64,000 nt of DNA, from contig JAVKBW010000019.1 of NCBI GenBank assembly GCA_040222995.1, forward strand, positions 1 through 64,000, written 5' to 3'. Positions within the stretch are counted from its first letter, which is position 1, and each line of letters opens with the position of its first letter. The notes beneath the pieces were generated by a model. It was given only the letters and a program-made list of their open reading frames with translations. It had not been told where the DNA came from and searched no databases. This document shows positions 1-8,930 of this stretch, one piece after another. This DNA is from JAVKBW01 sp040222995 (GTDB lineage Bacteria; Pseudomonadota; Alphaproteobacteria; UBA8366; Aestuariispiraceae). A program made the position numbers and the translations under genes.

Positions 1-89
1 GACCCAACAAGCGGACTTCATCAGGGCCAGCGGTCGATAGACACCGCGCAAACAGGCCGGACACATGACCGCATCCTACTTAGATCAGA

Positions 90-476
90 TCAAATAAACT
101 TTGTTCTTGCACAAAAGGGGTCGTCCACACATGACAATGCCACGCTGGCGATGTGCTTTTCGAGCATCGTGATGAGCTCGGTAATCGGCTGTGCATCGGT
201 CTCCGGCCGAATTCCTTTTGGGTCGATCTTCTCCAAGACCCAGATGGCACGCTCAAGGTGGTATTCGATGTTCGCGGCAAAGGCGATGATCGAGGCCAAT
301 TTCGGCCCAACGATTTGGTCCAAGCCCAACGCCGCATCGAGCTGATCGGCTCGTCCGAATTCCCGGGTGTGTTGCTTCGTTATGTGCCCGCCTGTTCTGC
401 CGTGTCTTGGGCGTGGCCCTCTTGATTGGACGATCGACCGAGAGGGGAGCGTTTTTTGGGCAAGAAGTCCGGCCAA
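90..476 (-). CDS. Hypothetical protein overlapping the nuclease-like gene
   Basis: This open frame of up to 128 codons overlaps the end of the upstream nuclease-like gene by 97 bases in another frame. The first ~40 residues lie inside that overlap and are compositionally poor, so translation may start further in, although no in-frame ATG is visible there. The C-terminal ~85 residues look like a genuine helical protein (FAANIEYHLERAIWVLEKID and an ITELITMLEKH stretch). I recognise no family. Its position directly downstream on the same strand suggests co-transcription with the nuclease-like gene. Confidence is limited because the start is unclear. Confidence 0.45.
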   Translation of the reverse strand: MAGLLAQKTLPSRSIVQSRGPRPRHGRTGGHITKQHTREFGRADQLDAALGLDQIVGPKLASIIAFAANIEYHLERAIWVLEKIDPKGIRPETDAQPITELITMLEKHIASVALSCVDDPFCARTKFI

Positions 477-1447
477 CTCTGAGGCTGTTGGTGGAGGATT
501 GTGTGTACCACTTTCTGGTCCAACGCCCGTTCGAGTGCGCGCCCGAAATTGGTCATGTTGCTGACGACAGCATCGCGGCGGATGGCGTGCCTCCAGTTGA
601 TCGCTGCGCCTTGGGGCAATGTCCAGTTCAGCAAATGCGTGAGCGCCATATGCCCAAACATCATGCCTGCATCGTCATCGGCGACGAAATGAAGTTCTAT
701 ATGGGTGTCGCTATGGGTCTGCCGTTCGGCCAGATCCCACGTCGTGAAAAGGGTCGTCACGTCTGGGTCAAGCGCGTTGGCAGCCTTGCCGTCTGCGACG
801 GTGAATCCGACCTGATCAATCCGCATCTGCCACTGTTCGGTGACCGTATCGTCATGTTCTTCGGCTGCGAGTAGTTTTTCCTTTCTGCAGCGAAGCCGTA
901 TGCCCGCACCTGGTGCGATCTTGTAAGCCACATCGCCGGCAAGAACGCCGAGCAGGTTCTCTTTCATGGCGTCGCCGAAGCGGATGTTGAAGTTCTTGCG
1001 CGCCTTAGCGAGGTGCCGCGCTTCGAAGAGTGTCCATATGCCATGATGTTTCCAGGCGATAAGCAGCGGCATGTTGACGAGGGTGGCATAGGCTGTGAGC
1101 TGTTCGAGATATTCAGGTGTGAAGGATAGGGTTTGCTTCGTCTTGGATTTGACCTCGATGAGCAGAGGGCCGGTATTCTCGAATTGCGCCAAGAGGTCCG
1201 AAACCTGATAGGTGTCTCGGGAGGTGAGAGGCGCCTGGTGTTGATCGAGCTTGTGGACGAGGCGCGCCTTACCGAGCCAGCTGCAGATCGCGGTAAACTC
1301 GTCCTCGGCGGGCAGCCCGACGTCGAGGCGTCGAACGCGGTCGGCAATCGTCTTTGGATCCGCCTCCCAGCCCAGTTCGGAGAGCACTTCCTGAATTAGC
1401 CGGTCGCCATCGTCTACTGGTTGCATATCATCGGTTCTCGCGATCAT
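380..1447 (-). CDS. PD-(D/E)XK nuclease-like protein
   Basis: This 355-residue protein carries a plausible restriction-endonuclease-fold active site. Asp84 sits in a QVSDLLAQF stretch, then Glu98-Val-Lys100 in LLIEVKSKT, with an upstream Glu near residue 50. This D-x13-E-x-K arrangement is the signature of PD-(D/E)XK nucleases (restriction enzymes, resolvases, repair nucleases). The remainder (residues 130-355) is not recognised and could be the DNA- or partner-binding part. The gene is divergent from the AbiE operon and overlaps a small downstream gene. It sits at the edge of a defence-rich region, so an anti-phage role is a reasonable inference but unproven. Confidence 0.6.
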   Translation of the reverse strand: MIARTDDMQPVDDGDRLIQEVLSELGWEADPKTIADRVRRLDVGLPAEDEFTAICSWLGKARLVHKLDQHQAPLTSRDTYQVSDLLAQFENTGPLLIEVKSKTKQTLSFTPEYLEQLTAYATLVNMPLLIAWKHHGIWTLFEARHLAKARKNFNIRFGDAMKENLLGVLAGDVAYKIAPGAGIRLRCRKEKLLAAEEHDDTVTEQWQMRIDQVGFTVADGKAANALDPDVTTLFTTWDLAERQTHSDTHIELHFVADDDAGMMFGHMALTHLLNWTLPQGAAINWRHAIRRDAVVSNMTNFGRALERALDQKVVHTILHQQPQSWPDFLPKKRSPLGRSSNQEGHAQDTAEQAGT

Positions 1448-1511
1448 ATCTCAAAGTCCGCTGTATGCGCCGTGTTTGCAATATTAAGCTTACTCAAGGG
1501 CTCGATCATGC

Positions 1512-1548
1512 TGCCCCGCCGGGGGCCGGCCGTGTCGCTGGCGGGGCA
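1512..1548. repeat. 9-bp inverted repeat in divergent intergenic region
   Basis: TGCCCCGCC (1512-1520) and GGCGGGGCA (1540-1548) form a perfect 9-bp stem around a G+C-rich 19-base loop. It lies in the 272-base gap between the divergent nuclease-like and AbiEi genes. It lacks an adjacent T-run, so it is not a clear terminator. A T-rich stretch lies about 35 bases further on. Confidence 0.4.
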
Positions 1549-1679
1549 ATCCTTTGATGAACTCGATTTCATTGCCTAGTGCCCCTTTTTATCTTGTGAG
1601 CCCTCAATCTGATCAGGGACGAGCCGCCGTTTAAGGGGCTGCACCCTTCTGGCCGGCATTGTCAGTTCCAGATTGAAAA

Positions 1680-1709
1680 CTGTCAGAAAAATGTATATAT
1701 TTCTGACAG
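1680..1709. promoter_or_regulatory. Palindromic operator upstream of abiEi
   Basis: CTGTCAGAAA (1680-1689) and TTTCTGACAG (1700-1709) form a perfect 10-bp inverted repeat around an A/T-rich 10-base spacer containing TATATA. The site ends 10 bases before the AbiEi start and overlaps its ribosome-binding region (AGGAGA). AbiEi-type antitoxins are known to bind inverted repeats in their own promoter, so this is the likely autorepression operator. Confidence 0.75.
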
Positions 1710-1719
1710 GAGAACAGCC

Positions 1720-2313
1720 ATGCAGCGCTTGACCGACCAGATTCTTGAGCACGCGAAGCGGCTGCCGGAGGGCACACCCGTTGCGGCTAAGAGCTTGCTT
1801 CACCTTGGTAATCGGGCCGCGGTGGATCAGGCCCTGTCGCGCTTGGCCGAGAGAGAGCAACTGATCCGGGCCGGACGTGGCGTCTACCTGCTGCCGGTCA
1901 CGAGCCGGTTTGGCACCAGAGCGCCGTCAGTGGAGCAAGCTGTCGAGGCGATCGCCGCCCAGCGTGGCGAGGTTATCGTCTCGAGCGGTGCGGCTGCTGC
2001 CAACAGTCTCGGGCTAACCACGCAGGTGCCGGTCCGGTCTGTCTATCTGACGTCGGGGTGCACCCGGAAGATGAACCTCGGCAAACAGATCGTCGAACTT
2101 CGCCACGCGCCGCGCTGGCAACTCACCATGGCCCACCGGCCGGCGGGACAGGCGGTGCGAGCGCTGGCCTGGCTCGGACCGGAGAAGGCCGAGGCCGCTC
2201 TCCAGACCCTGAAGCGTAAGCTTCCGCCTGCCGCGTTCGGCGAACTGGTCGCAGCGGCCCCTCAGCTTCCGACCTGGCTCGCGCGCAGCGTGGGGAGGGT
2301 CGCGCATGGCTGA
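1720..2313 (+). CDS. abiEi: AbiEi-like / DUF6088 antitoxin of type IV toxin-antitoxin system
   Basis: This 197-residue protein has an N-terminal winged-helix region (residues ~1-60, VDQALSRLAEREQLIRAGRG) followed by the AbiEi-type body that includes VSSGAAAANSLGLTTQVP and SVYLTSGCTRK. This pattern is typical of DUF6088/AbiEi antitoxins paired with nucleotidyltransferase toxins. A good AGGAGA ribosome-binding site precedes the ATG. The gene overlaps the following AbiEii toxin by 8 bases, so the pair is translationally coupled. Antitoxins of this family repress the operon and counter the toxin without forming a stable complex. The upstream palindrome supports autoregulation. Confidence 0.85.
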   Translation: MQRLTDQILEHAKRLPEGTPVAAKSLLHLGNRAAVDQALSRLAEREQLIRAGRGVYLLPVTSRFGTRAPSVEQAVEAIAAQRGEVIVSSGAAAANSLGLTTQVPVRSVYLTSGCTRKMNLGKQIVELRHAPRWQLTMAHRPAGQAVRALAWLGPEKAEAALQTLKRKLPPAAFGELVAAAPQLPTWLARSVGRVAHG

Positions 2314-3322
2314 CGCCTTCCTCCTCCTTCCAGCCGACGACCGCCGGGAAGCCTTGAGCGTCGCTGCCGACCGCTCCGGCCGACCGGCGCATCTACTGGA
2401 GAAGGATGTGTGGGTGGTGTGGGCGCTTGCGATGCTCTACGGCTCGCCGCTCGGCGAACATCTAGTCTTCAAGGGCGGCACTTCGCTGTCGAAGGCCTAT
2501 GGCGTTATCCGACGGTTTTCCGAGGACGTGGACCTGACCTATGACATTCGCGCGCTCGCGCCCGGTCTCGTCGGGGACAACGACGAAGCATTGCCGAAGA
2601 CGCGGAGCGAGGAAAAGCGCTGGACGAGCGAGGTGCGCAAGCACCTGCCGGAATGGGTGGCGGGGGCTGTTCAGCCTGTCATCGCCGAAGCCTTGGCGGA
2701 CAAAACCTTGTCGGCCGCGATCCGGGTCGATGGCGAGAAGCTCTTTATCGACTATGAGGCGACGACGGCGGGCTCGGGTTATGTGGCGCCGAGTGTGATG
2801 CTCGAATTCGGCGCTCGCTCGACCGGCGAGCCTGCGAGCCTGCGCAATGTTACCTGTGATGCGGCCGGATTGGTGGATGGCCTGGTCTTTCCAAGCGCCC
2901 TGCCTCGGGTCATGCATGCCGAGCGGACTTTTTGGGAGAAGGCGACTGCGATCCATGTCTTCTGCCTGCAGGAACGGCTCCGCGGGGATCGCTTCGCGCG
3001 GCACTGGCATGACGTCGTGCGTCTCGATGAAGCCGGCTTTTCGAACGCTGCATTCTCAGATCGTGAATTGGCCAACGCAGTTGCCCGACACAAGGCGATG
3101 TTCTTCGCCGAGAAGGCAGCCGACCGAACTCAGATCGACTACGCGGCGGCGGTGAATGGCGGCTTACAGCTTGTTCCTGCCGGTGAAGCTGCGGCAGCTC
3201 TTGCAGAAGATTACGCGCGGATGGTTGACGATGGGCTCCTCCTCGAGGAAGCCGAGCCGTTCGAGACGCTGATGGAGCGATGTGCAGACATCACTGCTCG
3301 TGCCAACCGTGCGGTAGGATAA
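2306..3322 (+). CDS. abiEii: AbiEii-family nucleotidyltransferase toxin
   Basis: The 338-residue product matches the AbiEii/AbiGii toxin family. Residues ~54-81 carry the GGTSLSKAY motif and then a RFSEDVDL segment, the nucleotidyltransferase signature with two metal-binding acidic residues. A central FWEKATAIH stretch is also typical of the family. Such toxins act in the cytoplasm, probably on nucleic-acid targets such as tRNA, and cause abortive infection or growth arrest. The gene overlaps AbiEi by 8 bases. Length and motifs look intact, so the system is probably functional. The next gene begins 23 bases downstream, suggesting one transcription unit with the OLD nuclease. Confidence 0.88.
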   Translation: MADAFLLLPADDRREALSVAADRSGRPAHLLEKDVWVVWALAMLYGSPLGEHLVFKGGTSLSKAYGVIRRFSEDVDLTYDIRALAPGLVGDNDEALPKTRSEEKRWTSEVRKHLPEWVAGAVQPVIAEALADKTLSAAIRVDGEKLFIDYEATTAGSGYVAPSVMLEFGARSTGEPASLRNVTCDAAGLVDGLVFPSALPRVMHAERTFWEKATAIHVFCLQERLRGDRFARHWHDVVRLDEAGFSNAAFSDRELANAVARHKAMFFAEKAADRTQIDYAAAVNGGLQLVPAGEAAAALAEDYARMVDDGLLLEEAEPFETLMERCADITARANRAVG

Positions 3323-3345
3323 GAAAACGAATTGGGGGGGCGATA

Positions 3346-5298
3346 GTGTACATTTCGGAAATATACGCGAGTGGCTTCCGGTGTTTCAGTCCGGCTGCTC
3401 CTCTGCAACTGAAACTCTTGCCGGGCCTCAATATTTTGGTGGGGCCAAACGATGCCGGAAAGAGTGCAATCATTGATGCGGCCCGATACGTCCTTTGGAC
3501 ACGCGGCGACGATTATATCCGGCCGGATGAACATGACTTCCATGTCGATGCCGACGGCGTGCGGGGATGCGACTTTGTCGTGCGATGCACTTTCGACAAC
3601 CTCAGCGCGGATGAGGAAGCCCGCTTTCTGGAATGGTGCAACAACGAAAAGGGAAAGCTTCGTCTGTACGTTTGCATGAGGGGTGCACGACGGATTTCGC
3701 CGGGCGGAGGAAGCCTCGTTTCCAGTCAGCATCGCGCGGGTGCTGAAGCTGAAGGTCTGCCGCTCGATGGGGAACTGCGCGAGTATCTGAAGGCTACTTA
3801 CCTCAAGCCTCTTCGGGACGCCGAGCGCGAGATGCGGCCAGGGCGCCGGTCTCGGCTGTCGCGCATTCTGGGTGCGATGCCCACGATGGGGCCTCAGAGC
3901 AAGCCAGCCCCGCCGGGTGACAACGACACGCTTCACGATACGCTCGCTGTTGCTGACGCAGCGGTTCGGGGCAATCCCGCTGTCGGCGGTGTGGCCAGCA
4001 GCGTGAATACCGATTTTCTCGACAAGCTGTCGTTCGTGGACGATCGCCTCGTTGCGACGTTGGACCTTGGCGCGGGCGGGTCGTTCGATCAGATCCTCGA
4101 ACGGTTTGAGCTCTACCTCAACGCTAAGACAGGCACTGAGCGCATTCAGCGCGGGCTGGGCTACAACAACCTGCTATTTATGGCGGCCGAACTGCTCTTG
4201 CTTCAGTCGCATCCCGATCAGGTACCGTTTCTGCTAATCGAAGAGCCGGAAGCGCATCTACACCCACAGCACCAGACCCTATTCATGGAGGTGCTCGCGG
4301 CCCGCGCCGCCAAGCCAGATCCCGACAAGGGAGAAACCCATCAGCAGGTTCAGGTCCTGCTGACCACTCATAGTCCGCAGCTCGCGGCTGGTGCCGAACT
4401 TGAGACCATGACCATGATCGTCGGTCACCGCGCCTTTCCATTGGGGAAGGCCCACACCCGACTCGAAGTCGACGACTACGAGTTCCTGCGCCGGTTCCTC
4501 GACGCGACCAAGGCCAACTTGTTCTTTGCCCGAGCACTGATCGTCGTAGAGGGTGACGGTGAGCACCTGTTGCTGCCAGCAATCGCCGAGAAGCTCGGTC
4601 GTCCGCTTAGTCGCTACGGCGTTTCAATCGTCAATGTTGGTCATCGCGGTCTGTTTCGCTATAGCCGGATTCTGCAGCGTAAGGCCGGGAACGTGATCGC
4701 GGTGCCCGTGGCATTGATTCCTGACAGAGACATCCCGCCGCCAGAGGCGAAAGAACTCGTCGGCGATCGCAAGACTGAGAATGAGCTGAGCCAAGAACAG
4801 ATCGCAGCGCGGCTGAAGACGCTGCGGCGCGACGTTGGGGATCCGGTCGATGCGTTCATTGCCGATAGCTGGACACTCGAGTTCGACCTTGCGCTCCAGC
4901 CCGAGCTTGCCGAGAGCGTTCACCAGGCGGTTCAGATAGCAAAGACAAGCAGCCGCAAGCCCGAGCGGCTTGCAAAGATCGCGGCGAAGGCCAGCGCGGC
5001 CTACGCGGGTTGGAAAGAGGCTGGGCTCTCTGCGACGGAGATGGCCGTCAAGATTTACCAGCCTGTCCATGACAATGAGGCCTCTAAGGCCGAGGTCGCC
5101 GAGCAATTCGCGGCCATTCTTCGCAAACGCGCTGATACGCCGGAGCAAATGCGTGGTCGGCTTCCGCCCTATCTGGTGCGCGCGATCGACTACGTGACGG
5201 GTGGCTATGCTCAGGGGGCGCCGGCGATAGCTCCCGAACCGGAAGCTGATGACGAGGATGTCGAGGGCGCCGGAATTGAAGGCGCGGCGGAGGTGTAG
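3346..5298 (+). CDS. OLD-family ATP-dependent nuclease (GajA-like)
   Basis: An ABC-type ATPase domain comes first (Walker A GPNDAGKSA at ~33-41, signature/Walker B EEPEAHLHP near 298-306). It is followed by a TOPRIM nuclease domain (VVEGDGEHLL near 400 and an IPDRD motif near 460). This is the OLD nuclease architecture. A UvrD-like helicase follows after 4 bases, matching the class 2 OLD/UvrD pairing of the Gabija anti-phage system (GajA/GajB). I place the start at GTG 3346, behind a run of G residues and directly before conserved YISEI. An ATG at 3280 would overlap the toxin gene. At 650 residues it is longer than typical GajA, with extra C-terminal sequence. Confidence 0.82.
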   Translation: MYISEIYASGFRCFSPAAPLQLKLLPGLNILVGPNDAGKSAIIDAARYVLWTRGDDYIRPDEHDFHVDADGVRGCDFVVRCTFDNLSADEEARFLEWCNNEKGKLRLYVCMRGARRISPGGGSLVSSQHRAGAEAEGLPLDGELREYLKATYLKPLRDAEREMRPGRRSRLSRILGAMPTMGPQSKPAPPGDNDTLHDTLAVADAAVRGNPAVGGVASSVNTDFLDKLSFVDDRLVATLDLGAGGSFDQILERFELYLNAKTGTERIQRGLGYNNLLFMAAELLLLQSHPDQVPFLLIEEPEAHLHPQHQTLFMEVLAARAAKPDPDKGETHQQVQVLLTTHSPQLAAGAELETMTMIVGHRAFPLGKAHTRLEVDDYEFLRRFLDATKANLFFARALIVVEGDGEHLLLPAIAEKLGRPLSRYGVSIVNVGHRGLFRYSRILQRKAGNVIAVPVALIPDRDIPPPEAKELVGDRKTENELSQEQIAARLKTLRRDVGDPVDAFIADSWTLEFDLALQPELAESVHQAVQIAKTSSRKPERLAKIAAKASAAYAGWKEAGLSATEMAVKIYQPVHDNEASKAEVAEQFAAILRKRADTPEQMRGRLPPYLVRAIDYVTGGYAQGAPAIAPEPEADDEDVEGAGIEGAAEV

Positions 5299-5302
5299 TG
5301 CC

Positions 5303-7273
5303 ATGTTCGAGATCCTGCCGCTCACGCCCGAACTGCTTGCCGAACTGGGCGACGAGTTGGGCGGATGTGATTTCACCGACCCGAGCCAGATCGACTTCCT
5401 AGCAAAGACTGCTCCCTGTGACGTCCAGGCGGCACCCGGCAATGGCAAGACGACGCTGCTGGCGGCGAAGCTCGCGCTGCTTTCGCGTAACTGGTTGATC
5501 CGTGAGCGCGGCGTCTGTGTCATTTCGCATACCAATGCCGCACGAACGGAGGTCGAAGACATGATCGCGGGTCATCCGACGGCGGCGCGTCTTACGACCT
5601 ATCCCCATTTTACCGGTACGGTCACAGCTTTCATCAACCAGTACCTTGCCTTGCCCTATCTTCGGGGCCTGGGCTGGAGCGTACGCCAGATTGACGACGA
5701 CGCCTTCGAGACTGAGGCGTTGCGACGTTATCCGTCGTTCTGGGCATTGAAGAATCACGCAGTGAGGGCCAGCGCGACTGTAGATAAATGGGTTGGTCGA
5801 CTCACGCTCGATCCAGCTTTCGATGATGTAAGGCATGAACCAGACAGTCTGATGGTGCAGCGGCAAAAAGGTCAGCACGGTGCCGATACAAATTGTGGCA
5901 AGGCACTAGCAAAGCTGAAGGCCTCGATGGTTAGGAGCGGGCTCTATCGCTATGCAGACATGACCGCGCTGGCCTGGCGCGCGCTTCGCGAAACCCCCGA
6001 GCTTGCAATGCGGCTTCGCGATCGCTTTCCTCTCGTCATCCTCGACGAAGCACAGGACACAAATGGTGACCAGCTTCGGCTACTTGAGCACGTCTTCAAA
6101 CAAGACGGAGCCGCGTTCCAACGCCTTGGGGACAGCAATCAAACGCTCTACGAGGACGATGGAGTTGTCCCTGCCTATTGGACGCCGGAGCCTGGCTGCA
6201 TCCCACTCGACACGAGCCGTCGGTTCGGCGGAGAGATTGCGGGTTTTGCAAGCCGACTGACCATGCGCCAGACCCAGACTATTGTTGGCCTGAGCACGCG
6301 ACCTGCATCGCGTGTGATGATTCTGTTCGACGAAGCTACAATTGGTAGGGTCCTCCAAGCATTTGCTAAAGAGGCACGCGACCTGTGGGCCAGCGATTGC
6401 AGCACGCGCGATGTCTGGGCGGTTGCATCGCGTCACAACCTGCCCGGCAAGAAGGGGGCGTGGCAGCCGAAAAGTCTCGTCGACTATCATCCGGCATATC
6501 GCAGTGAAGGTGGCTCCCGCGGGAAGGCTAATCTCCTTTGTCGACAGTTTCAGAAGGCTGCGGTACATCATGCCGCGGCGCGCTCTCCCGCCGAGGTCGG
6601 CGAATTGCTCGCCGTAGGCGTATCCGGTTTGGCGCGAACCCATGGTTGGAAAACGGCCAATGATCGACCGATTGCTGCGCATAATGTTTGGGCGGCTTTG
6701 ACGGATCGCGATCCTGTATTGACCCGGACTGTACGCCGGTTGCTCCGGGATCATGTACTTGCCGGCGATGCGCCATGGGATCAGGCGGCATGGCTGACCT
6801 TTATGGATGCGTTGCTGCCACTTTTCGGTCCACACCCTGCCGGTGCTGAGGACGAAATTGCGGACTTCTGCAGTTTCGTGGCTGAGCAAAAAGCCGATCT
6901 CGCCGATCCCGAGCGACGATCAACGAAACAAGCGCAATTCGGCGATCTCACATTGCGGCTTGGGTCAATCCATTCGGTCAAGGGAACGAGCGTAGATGGG
7001 ATTCTCGTCGTTGAGAGTGAGGTATGGAAAGGCCACAGAGCAAATGAGCGGTGTTTTGACTTGGCCACGGTGCTTCCGCGTGCTTTCGGCATTGTCGATA
7101 AGAGCTTTTCAGGAGTGGAACTGACCGCTGCGACAAACGTCTTCGTGGGTGTGACCCGCCCGCGGGAATTGTTAGGTGTCGCTCTGCGAAAATCCGAAGC
7201 AATGACGCTGATTGAGTCAGCCCAGGATCAAGGGTGGAAAGTCGTCGATTTGGTCTCGCAGGCTGCGGAATAG
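5303..7273 (+). CDS. UvrD/Rep-like helicase (GajB-like)
   Basis: This 656-residue superfamily 1 helicase carries Walker A (APGNGKTTLL, residues ~44-53), Walker B (VILDEAQDTN near 230), a C-terminal HSVKGTS motif and VGVTRPRE (motif VI). It partners the preceding OLD nuclease, as in Gabija systems where the UvrD-like subunit joins the nuclease in a complex that attacks phage DNA. The ATG at 5303 follows a GGCGGAGG ribosome-binding site and lies 4 bases after the nuclease stop. An upstream in-frame ATG at 5249 lies within the nuclease gene and is less likely. It is longer than typical GajB, so the name is given only as a likeness. Confidence 0.8.
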   Translation: MFEILPLTPELLAELGDELGGCDFTDPSQIDFLAKTAPCDVQAAPGNGKTTLLAAKLALLSRNWLIRERGVCVISHTNAARTEVEDMIAGHPTAARLTTYPHFTGTVTAFINQYLALPYLRGLGWSVRQIDDDAFETEALRRYPSFWALKNHAVRASATVDKWVGRLTLDPAFDDVRHEPDSLMVQRQKGQHGADTNCGKALAKLKASMVRSGLYRYADMTALAWRALRETPELAMRLRDRFPLVILDEAQDTNGDQLRLLEHVFKQDGAAFQRLGDSNQTLYEDDGVVPAYWTPEPGCIPLDTSRRFGGEIAGFASRLTMRQTQTIVGLSTRPASRVMILFDEATIGRVLQAFAKEARDLWASDCSTRDVWAVASRHNLPGKKGAWQPKSLVDYHPAYRSEGGSRGKANLLCRQFQKAAVHHAAARSPAEVGELLAVGVSGLARTHGWKTANDRPIAAHNVWAALTDRDPVLTRTVRRLLRDHVLAGDAPWDQAAWLTFMDALLPLFGPHPAGAEDEIADFCSFVAEQKADLADPERRSTKQAQFGDLTLRLGSIHSVKGTSVDGILVVESEVWKGHRANERCFDLATVLPRAFGIVDKSFSGVELTAATNVFVGVTRPRELLGVALRKSEAMTLIESAQDQGWKVVDLVSQAAE

Positions 7274-7378
7274 GGAGGCATTAGAGCGCAGGCTGGAGCG
7301 GAACATGAAACGGCAAATCGAGATGACGACATACCTGTCCCTTCTCAAAAGTCAGATTCCGCATTGGGTGAGGGGGAT

Positions 7379-8062
7379 TCATGCTGCGATTCTTTCGTAT
7401 CGATGGTGCAATCCTCCAACTTCGGGGAAGCTGACATCCCGACCATTGAGTTGTTGCGAAATCGGCCTGTGTATCGGCGGATCCTTGTTCAGGTAAAGAT
7501 GTGACCGCAAGTGATTGTAGTAGGCCATGTAGAGATTGAGGATGCGTCGAAGGTGCCGTTCATTTCCGACGATGACATGATCCAGACACTCACGACGTAG
7601 TGTTCCGATGACCCGCTCGACATAGGCATTCTGCCAGGGTGCTCGAGGTGCAACCGGCTTATCAACAGTGCCCATTGCATCTAGTCGGTATTTGTAGATT
7701 GCTCCGTATTTACATTCCTGATCTCGAATGAGGTGACGGGGTGCGACCTCCCATGGGAACGCCTCAGTCACTTGCTGTACTGTCCACTCTGCTGTTGGAT
7801 TGGCGATAACGGCAAGATGGACAAGCCTGCGGCGCTCCAGGTTCAAGATGACGGCGACGTAAAGAACACGAAACGTCAGCGCGGGTACCACAAAGAAATC
7901 GATAGCTCCTGCGCAATCCATGTGGTTCCTGATGAACGTCTTCCAGGTTTGATTTGGATTGGAGCGTTGCCTTGGCAAATAGCGCGATATGGTTGCTTGG
8001 CTCACGGCGAAACCAACTTCCAGCAACTCGCCATGAATGCGTGGGAGAGCATCATATTCGAA
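7379..8062 (-). pseudogene. Truncated DDE integrase-type transposase
   Basis: The frame encodes the catalytic core of an rve/integrase-type insertion-sequence transposase. It begins at ALPRIHGELL, continues through IDFFVVPALTFRV and HLIRDQE, and includes the typical PWQNAYVERVIG and RRECLDHVIV motifs. The D-D-E residues appear present. The N-terminal helix-turn-helix portion is missing: an in-frame stop lies at 8063-8065, directly upstream of the homologous part. No start codon with a ribosome-binding site is seen. It is probably a decayed insertion-sequence fragment, common between mobile islands. I see no clear terminal inverted repeats. Confidence 0.75.
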
Positions 8063-8201
8063 CTACCGGTATCTCTGTGCCTTAATAGGTCACTACCAGA
8101 CTGTTTCTCTGCAAAGGGGAGACGTCCGTATTCGCTTCAAAAGCCAACATTCCCATAACCTACATTGCGCCGTTCAAGGCGTAAGGATGAGTATAGGATC
8201 T

Positions 8202-8567
8202 CTACACAGAATTTTTCATCGTTTGGCCCGATTTAAATCTAACGACCTTTGAGGCTTTGATCTTGATCGCTTCGCCGGTAGCCGGGTTACGGCCTTTCCG
8301 TGCTGACCGCTTGGTCACTGTGAAAGACCCAAATCCGGTTAGTTGTACCTTCTGGTTCTTTTTCAGGGAGGCTGTAATTGTGCCAATTAAACTGTTGAAA
8401 GTTTCTGTAGCGACTTTAGCAGTGCAGTTGGTTTCTTTCTGGATGACAGAAATCAGGTGCAGTCTATCGCTCGTGCCTGTTGGTGTTGCGATAAAGCGTT
8501 TAGGTGCCACCTTAGGAGCCGCTGCCTTCTTAGCCGCACCCTTTTTTACCATTGCTTTCTTCGCCAT
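8202..8567 (-). CDS. HU-family DNA-binding protein with Lys/Ala-rich N-terminal tail
   Basis: The last ~95 residues are an HU/IHF fold: a DRLHLISVIQKE dimerisation helix, then LTGFGSFTV and RKGRNPATGEAI, the classic HU signature loop. It is preceded by an unusual ~25-residue tail rich in lysine and alanine (KKAMVKKGAAKKAA), resembling histone-like extensions. HU proteins bend and compact DNA. Its presence in a mobile region suggests an element-borne nucleoid protein, perhaps affecting expression of the island, but that is inference. The ATG is preceded by GGGGAGAGAAT, a fair ribosome-binding site. Confidence 0.88.
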   Translation of the reverse strand: MAKKAMVKKGAAKKAAAPKVAPKRFIATPTGTSDRLHLISVIQKETNCTAKVATETFNSLIGTITASLKKNQKVQLTGFGSFTVTKRSARKGRNPATGEAIKIKASKVVRFKSGQTMKNSV

Positions 8568-8930
8568 CTATTCTCTCCCCAAATACAAAAAAATGCCAAA
8601 AAGAAGGTACCCTTGACTGCCAGAAATTTTCAAACACTTCTGTGAAACAAGCTGACACGATTCGATTGATGATGAAGACTTGATCGCAGCCCTGCATTGG
8701 GGAGTTACTTAATACTCTTCTAAATATTGCTAACCCTAATCCCTGCCAGGTAATCCGAGTTTAACTAACGGCCCAATCTTCGGGAGTGCTCCTTTAATAA
8801 TGTATGAATGGAATACGCAACTGAGTTTCAAAGGTTCGTTGGATTGCATTACCATCGAGCGCGAATGCAGTTTGGGTTGAGACGGGTGGCAAAAACATTA
8901 CTGAATTTACCCCCCTTGACTCTGTTGTTT
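8568..8930. other. Intergenic region, no gene recognised
   Basis: These 363 bases separate the HU-like gene from the DUF3102 gene. They are A/T-richer than the surroundings. No conserved protein, RNA or strong hairpin was recognised. The stretch next to 8568 must hold the promoter of the HU-like gene. Confidence 0.5.

Noticed and set aside
4624..5562. 312-codon minus-strand frame opposite the OLD/UvrD junction
   Set aside because: It covers the end of one conserved gene and the start of the next on the other strand, and has no domain of its own.
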